Positions 58,173 to 64,000 of a DNA stretch of 64,000 nt are shown here, one piece after another. The notes beneath the pieces are model-generated. The model was not told where the DNA came from. It was given only the letters and a program-made list of their open reading frames with translations, and ran no database searches. The DNA is taken from assembly GCA_028826165.1 (NCBI GenBank), contig JAPDFW010000133.1:62001-126000 (forward strand). The letters run 5' to 3'. The DNA comes from Anaeramoeba ignava. Lineage: Eukaryota; Metamonada; Anaeramoebidae. Numbering within the stretch: position 1 is the first letter of the stretch; each line of letters starts with the position of its first letter. The position numbers and the translations under genes are program-made.

Positions 58173-61100
58173 ATGAATCAACTTCCAATTAAAACAAAAT
58201 ATCAATGGGTTTTTGTTGATGTTGTTTCTAGACCAAAAAAAACAAATGTAAATAAATCTATTTAAAAAGATAAAAATTTAAAAAGATAAAAAATTTAAAT
58301 GAAAAATTTTAAAATGAAAAAAATTTTAAAATGAAAAATTTTCTTTTGCTTTATAAATAAAGTATCATAGTATGGATCAATACAAGAATAGTATTTGGGT
58401 TTTTGGAGGATTTAATAAAGGAGAAGGAACAGATACTCTTTGGTGTTTTGATGGTATTTTATTATTTCAAAAAAAATGATCTCAAAAAAAATTAATTTTC
58501 AAAAAAAAAAATCATTTAAAAATTCAACTTTAAAAAAAAAAAATTTTTTTTAATCATAAAGGAAAATGGAGATTGATACAACCAAAAGGAGAAATTCCTT
58601 CACCAAGATATTACCATAAAATTGTAGTACTTAATGATAATCTTTATTTATTTGGAGGATGCACAAAAACTCAAGAAATTATTGGAGATTTTTATTCATT
58701 TTCATTTAGTAATTTATCATTTACTTTATTTATCATCAAAAAAATCAATAACAAACAAACTAAGCAAGAAAACAAAAACACTCTTTTTTATGTGATTTAA
58801 TTTTTTATATGGTTTTAAAATTGGTAAATGAATGAATAGAAACTGAAAAATGGCAAAAAAAAAACTCAAAAAACATGCCAATTCCAAGAAAATCACACAC
58901 TTTAATAAGATATTTAAACTCATTAATTCTGCATGGAGGTTGTTCCCAAGAATCAACCATTTTGAATGATGTTCATATTTATGATCCTTTAACTGACAGT
59001 TGGAGAGAAATCAAAGCAGAAGGTCAAACAACTCCACTTCCTCGACATCTCCATACAAGTATAATCATAAATAACGATATGTAAATCAAAAACATTATTT
59101 GAGAAACAAAAATCAACTTAATTGATCTTTTATTCAAATTTTTATTTCCATTTGATTGAATTATTGCTTCTTATAATTTCAAAATTAATTCCCATTTTAA
59201 TCATTATTTTTTTTTTCTCCATTTTTTTCCTTGAATTTATTTCAAAATTAAGGTGGGTTTTTGGAGGAACTTCTGGTGTTGTTAGACTTGGTAATTTATA
59301 TAGATTTGAAATTCCTACTTCAACTTGGCATGAAATTCAAATTGATGGAATTATTCCATCTCCAAGAAGAGATCACACAATGGTTCATCATAATGGAAAA
59401 ATTTGGTTTTTTGGAGGTATTTAATTAAAATTAAAATTAAAATCCAAATTAAATTTAAAATCTAAATTAAAATTAAAATCTAAATTAAAATTAAAATCAA
59501 AATTCAAAATTAAAATTAAATTTAAATTAAAATTAAAATTAAAATTAAAATTAAATTAAAATTAAAATTAAAATTAAAATTAAAATTAAAATCAAAATTA
59601 AAATTAAATTTAAAATTAAAATTAAAATTAAAAATTAAAATTAAAATCAAAATTTAAATTAAAATTAAAATTAAAATTAAAATTAAAATCAAAATTAAAA
59701 TCAAAATTAAAATTAAAATTAAAATTAAAATTAAATTTAAAATTAAAATTAAAATTCAAAATTAAAATTAAAATTAAAATCAAAATTAAAATCAAAATTA
59801 AAATTCAATTTGAAATTTTTCTAGGATTTCGATCCAAACCAATGAATGAATTATGGAGTTATGATACAGTTTCAAATAGTTGGACAGAATATATTCAACA
59901 TGGAGCTATTCCTTGTGCTAGACATCACCATTCAGGATGTTTAGTTCAAAACAATCAAATGGTTATTTTTGGAGGTTGGGATGGACATGTTTTAGATGAT
60001 CTTCATGCTCTCAAAATTCCTAAAAAACCAATTACACATTTTCAAATTTCTAGAATTTCTCAAGCAATGAAAGAATTATTATATTCACAAAAATATTGTG
60101 ATTTAAAAATTAAAGGAATTGATGGTGTTTATGGAGCTCATAAATGTTTAATTGAATGTAGATGCAAATCATTTTGGAATTTGGAAAATCAAAATGAAAA
60201 TCAAAATGAAAATAATGAAAATCAAAATAATGAAAATCAAAATGAAAATCAAAATAATGAAAATCAAAATAATGAAAATCAAAATAATGAAAATCAAAAT
60301 AATCAAATTCAAAATAATGAAAATCAAAATGAAAATCAAATTCAAAATGAAAATAATGAAAATTTAAATTTAAAAGAAAATAATGAAAATCAAAATATTG
60401 AAAAGGAAAATCAAAATATTGAAAAGGAAAATCAAAATATTGAAAAGGAAAATCAAAATATTGAAAAGGAAAAACAAAAAATTTACCAAAAATTTCTTGC
60501 TCTTTGTTCAAATCAACCAAAGAAAATTATTATGATTATTCTTCATTTTATTTATACTGATGAAATTTTAATTGCTCATGATATTGAAGACACAAAAACT
60601 GATCCTGATCCTGAAGATAAAAACAATAAACCTCCTCAAATTTTAAAACCATTAAATATGCAAGAATTACAAACAATTTTACAAATTTCTGAGGTTCTTG
60701 GATTGAAAAGATTAGTTCGAAGATGCTCAATAAAAATATTATCACTTGTTAATAACAACAATTTAATTCAAACATTAAACCAATTATATCAAAAAGAAAT
60801 CAAATCCAAAAATTTACGAGCTTTATTACTTAATAAAGCAAAACAAGCACAAGAAGAAATTTCTAAACAGGAAGAAAATCTTCGTTTAATTGAAAAAAAA
60901 GATTTGTTAGTTGATCTAATTAAAATAATTTGTTCTCAACAAAAACTTCCAGTTAAAAAATACACAAAAGATACTTCATCTTTAGTTCAAGATTTTTCTC
61001 GTTTGTTTAAAAATATTCGTGTTTTTAGATCACAAGAAATTCAGAAAAAAGAAGAAATTGTTTTCCCTCATCAAAACCATTCTCAAGTGAATCGTAAAAA

Positions 61101-62052
61101 AACAAAGAAGAAAAAACTTTCATCTCAAGAGAAAAAAAAGATTCAACAGAAAATGATTGAACAAGATGAATATTTATATGCAGATTTAAACTATTTTAAA
61201 CCAAATCCAGAAAATGATTCAAATCAAGAAGAAAATGATCCAAATATTTTCATTCATTTTGATAATGATATCAATTCACAAAAGTTTGAAAAAGTTCTTG
61301 GAAAATCTTTATCAGAAAAAAACAAGTCAGATTCAAGTTTGGATTTTATTTTGAAAGTTTCTGATGGAGAAATTCATGTTCATCGAGCTATTATAATTGT
61401 TTTAAGTGAATTATTTTCAAGATTTGTGAATACTTTAGTTGGAAAAGATTTGAAGAAATTGGGATCTAATTTATCAAATGAAAATTTAAATGAAAATTTA
61501 AATGAAAATTTGAATGAAAATTTGAATGAAAATTTGAATGAAAATCAAATTTTAAATCAAAATCAAATTGAAAATTCAAATGATAATGATATTAATACCT
61601 TAATTAAAGAAAATCAAACTCAATTAATTAACAAAACAAACTTAAAACTAAATGAAGATGAAGAAATATCCATTTTTAATGATCGAGGAGATTGGGAAAT
61701 TGAAACTATTTATGCTTTAATGAGATTTATTTATACTGGATCATATTATCATTTAAATTATGATCTTGCTTTTAAATTAATTGGAGCTTGTAGTTATTTT
61801 GGATTAAAAGATGATTCACTTAATCATGTTTGTTTTATGATTTTGAAACAAATTGTGAATGAGGAAAATGTTCTTAAATTACTTGATAAAGCTGAAATAT
61901 ATCGTATTGAAGAATTGAAACAATTTTCTATGAGATTTTTAAGAAAATTTGCTCCTCAAGTTTTAACAAAAGAAAATATTTCAAGAATTTCTGATGTTGA
62001 TTTACTTCGTGATATAATTGAAATTGTTGCTACTCAAAAATCAACAAATTAA
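58173..62052 (+). CDS. Kelch / BTB-BACK / BTB protein, LZTR1-like
   Basis: Exons are 58173-58247, 58363-58453, 58562-58708, 58840-59080, 59253-59416 and 59825-62052, giving 981 aa with all phases consistent. The N-terminal ~320 residues form a Kelch propeller with repeated aromatic-FGG signatures (SIWVFGG, LYLFGGC, LILHGGC, MWVFGGTSG, IWFFGGF, MVIFGGWDG). The first BTB (YCDLKIKGIDGVYGAHKCLI) is split by an Asn/Gln/Glu insert of about 100 residues, then resumes at IMIILHFIYTDEI. The second BTB (LDFILKVSDGEIHVHRAIII, MRFIYTGSYYH) carries its own ENLN insert and is followed by BACK-like helices. Kelch plus two BTBs is the LZTR1 layout, a Cullin-3 adaptor acting on Ras-family GTPases in animals. 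Function here is inferred from architecture only. Confidence 0.9.
59420..59822 (+). repeat. AAAATT hexamer repeat filling a Kelch-BTB intron
   Basis: AAAATT with AAAATC variants fills the 408-bp intron between two Kelch-repeat exons. The other introns of this gene are 108-172 bp and not fully repetitive. Confidence 0.88.
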
Positions 62053-62539
62053 TTCATTTAAAAAAACAAAAAACAGAACAAAAAATCTTTTTATTTTTTA
62101 TTTTTTTAAAAGAATTTTAAATTTGAATTTGATTTTTGATTTTTATTTTGATTTTGATTTTGAATTTGATTTTAATTTTGATTTTGAATTTGATTTTAAT
62201 TTTAATTTTAATTTTGATTTTGATCTTGTTTTTGAATTTGATTTTGATTTTGATTTTGATTTTGAATTTAATTTTGATTTTCATTTTGATTTTGAATTTG
62301 ATTTTAATTTTAATTTTAAATTTGATTTTGATTTTAATTTTAATTTTAATTTTCGATTTTGAATTTAATCTTGTTTTTCATTTTGATTTTCATTTTGATT
62401 TTCATTTTGTTTTTCATCTTGAATTTCATCTTTATTTTCATCTTGATTTTCATTTTGATTTTCATTTTGATTTTCATTTTGATTTTAATTTTCATTTTGA
62501 ATTTGATTTTGAATTTGATTTTTGATTTTCATTTTGAAT
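62053..62539. repeat. TTTTGA / TTTTCA / TTTTAA hexamer mix between convergent genes
   Basis: This spacer follows the Kelch-BTB stop. On the minus strand it continues the ENQN-coding repeat of the Rab escort protein beyond its stop, with frame changes, then grades into TTTTAA. No separate gene is supported. Confidence 0.7.
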
Positions 62540-64000
62540 TTAATTTTGATTTTCTTCTTGAATTTCATTTTGATTTTCATTTTGATTTTCATTTTGATTT
62601 TCATTTTGATTTTCATTTTGATTTTCATTTTGATTTTCATTTTGTTTTTCATTTTGATTTTCTTCTTGTTTTTCATTTTGATTTTCATCTTGTTTTTCAT
62701 TTTGTTTTTCATTTTGATTTTCATTTTGATTTTCTTCTTGATTTTGGTTTGCATTTTCTTTTGGTTTACATGTTCTACACATTGGTAAATTCCATTCTTT
62801 TTTTGTAACTTTAATATCAGGAGAAAATTCACTAACAATACTACGAACTTCTTTAATTACTTCTTCATAACCTTCAGGTTTAAAAGGAATATCACTTGTA
62901 AAATAAACATTTTTCAAATTATCTATTTTTCTTGAATTTGGAATTCTTGAAATACAAGTAAAATATCCTCCCCAAATTACTTGTGGTTTATCTTCACTTT
63001 TTTCATCTAAACTAAATAATTCATTTATAATAGGTTTTAAATGTTCTTCTGCTGAAATGTTTTCTTCACAAATTGTAGATATATGAACAACAACTATTTT
63101 ATCAAATCAAAACAATTTTTAATTTTGATTTTTGATTTTAATTTTAATTTTAATTTAATTTTAATTTTAATTTTAATTTTGATTTTAATTTTAATTTTGA
63201 TTTTGATTTTAATTTTAATTTTAATTTTAATTTTAATTTTAATTTTAATTTTAATTTTAATTTTAATTTTAATTTTAATTTTAATTTTAATTTTAATTTT
63301 AATTTTAATTTTAATTTTAATTTTAATTTTAATTTTAATTTTAATTTTAATTTTAATTTTAATTTTGAATTTTTAATTTTAATTTTGAATTTTAATTTTA
63401 ATTTTAATTTTAATTTTAATTTTAATTTTAATTTTAATTTTAATTTTAATTTTAATTTTAATTTTGAAATAAATTTTAATTTTAATTTTGAAATAAATTT
63501 TAATTTTAAATAAAAATAAAAGCTACATAAATCTCTTGGAGAAGCTTCAAAAGAAAAACCTGTTTGAAGAACATGAATAGAACTCTTAAAGGAATTTGAA
63601 GGGGGAATAACAAGAATGGAAGAATTTTCTTCTTGAGAAAAAAGAGATCTATCTGTAATTAAAATAGATCTTGAAATAAATTGGTGAGAAAAACGATGAA
63701 TAGGATTTTTAGAGTTATCAAGAATAAGATAAGAAGGGGATAAAAAGAGGGAATTTGAACGAATAATTCTTCCAGAAGAATCAACAATGCCTAAAAATTG
63801 ATGATTATTTTTATCAACAATAATTTTTTGGATTCCATTGCTTAAAATAAAAGTAGCTCCATAAACAGCTGAAAGTCGTGAAAATGCTTGAGTATATTCA
63901 CTACATCCATAAAGACACCAAAGTAATGGTGTTTCTCTATTAAATCTTGCTTGTGAATCTAAATATCTTGATATCAATCTTAATCCTTCTTTTGTTTTTA
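62540..64000 (-). CDS. Rab escort protein (REP/CHM), C-terminal part, runs off window
   Basis: This protein presents Rab GTPases to geranylgeranyl transferase and is related to Rab GDI. Two exons are seen. One enters from beyond 64000 and ends at 63527; the other is 63093-62540. Motifs are GLRLISRYLDSQARFNRETP, LYGCSEYTQAFSRLSAVYGA, KIIVDKNNHQFLGIVDSSGR and FISRSILITDRSLFSQEENS. The last is typical of REP rather than GDI. Exon 2 resumes FVVHISTICEENISAEEHL and VIWGGYFTCISR, the REP C-terminal domain, then ends in an Asn/Gln/Glu/Lys repeat and TAA. The N-terminal FAD-binding-like half lies outside the window. It is a functional partner of Rab proteins such as the Rab5-like gene at 32-35 kb. 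Confidence 0.9.
63094..63526 (-). repeat. TTTTAA hexamer repeat filling a Rab escort protein intron
   Basis: Near-perfect TTTTAA hexamers occupy 63130-63500, inside the intron bounded by a GTAGCT donor and a TAG acceptor on the minus strand. Long LILILI and KLKLKL open frames here are artefacts. Confidence 0.9.

Overview
This window is nuclear DNA from an extremely AT-rich protist with many spliceosomal introns. The evidence is GT...AG introns in most genes, a cytosolic-type tRNA-Thr, and eukaryote-only families: eL27, Atg4, TAF9, Yju2, Ras, Rab, Rab escort protein and MT-A70. Asn/Gln/Glu/Lys homopeptide tracts are common. BTB proteins of several architectures (RCC1-BTB, BTB-TLDc, Kelch-BTB-BTB) and RhoGAPs suggest an amoeboid protist, of the Anaeramoeba or dictyostelid kind. 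I cannot place the species. Recognised stops are TAA with a few TGA, and the standard code fits every gene. Layout: 0-1.1 kb, the last exons of a proline/charged-residue-rich protein; 1.1-3.9 kb, a satellite of about 141 bp; 4.1-8.3 kb, eL27 (+) convergent with Atg4 (-); 8.6-10.5 kb, repeats; 10.6-16.2 kb, two RhoGAP genes (-), one fused to talin-like FERM F0/F1 and SH3 domains, with tRNA-Thr(UGU) between them; 16.2-19.7 kb, a 16-bp satellite; 20.1-24.2 kb, a PPP-family phosphatase (+) whose middle exon is eroded; 24.5-26.2 kb, a second 16-bp satellite; 26.3-30.1 kb, an intronless, GC-richer 1287-codon gene (-) that looks transposase-derived; 30.4-32.0 kb, a satellite of about 162 bp; 32.0-36.9 kb, a Rab5-like GTPase and a BTB-TLDc protein (-); 37.2-45.9 kb, a same-strand run of TPR, Q/N-rich and RRM coding sequence with frame breaks; 46.1-52.1 kb, RCC1-BTB and Yju2 (-); 52.2-52.6 kb, TAF9 (+), divergent from Yju2; 54.5-55.1 kb, Ras (-); 55.3-56.9 kb, a satellite of about 143 bp; 56.9-62.1 kb, an MT-A70 methyltransferase and a Kelch-BTB-BTB protein (+); 62.5-64 kb, Rab escort protein (-), running off the right edge. 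Two themes stand out. First, introns fall into two size classes. Most are about 60-130 bp, while a second set of about 0.2-2.7 kb consists mainly of short tandem repeats, with a different motif in almost every intron. Related hexamers occur inside exons, where they encode N/Q/E/K tracts. Second, several well-conserved genes are broken by exactly one base, usually in a homopolymer or repeat (Atg4, MT-A70, RhoGAP-SH3, BTB-TLDc, the Q/N-rich region). That pattern suggests residual assembly indels more than real decay. Functionally the window is rich in small-GTPase biology (Ras, Rab, Rab escort protein, two RhoGAPs, an LZTR1-like Kelch-BTB protein), with housekeeping genes for ribosome, splicing, TFIID and autophagy interleaved.
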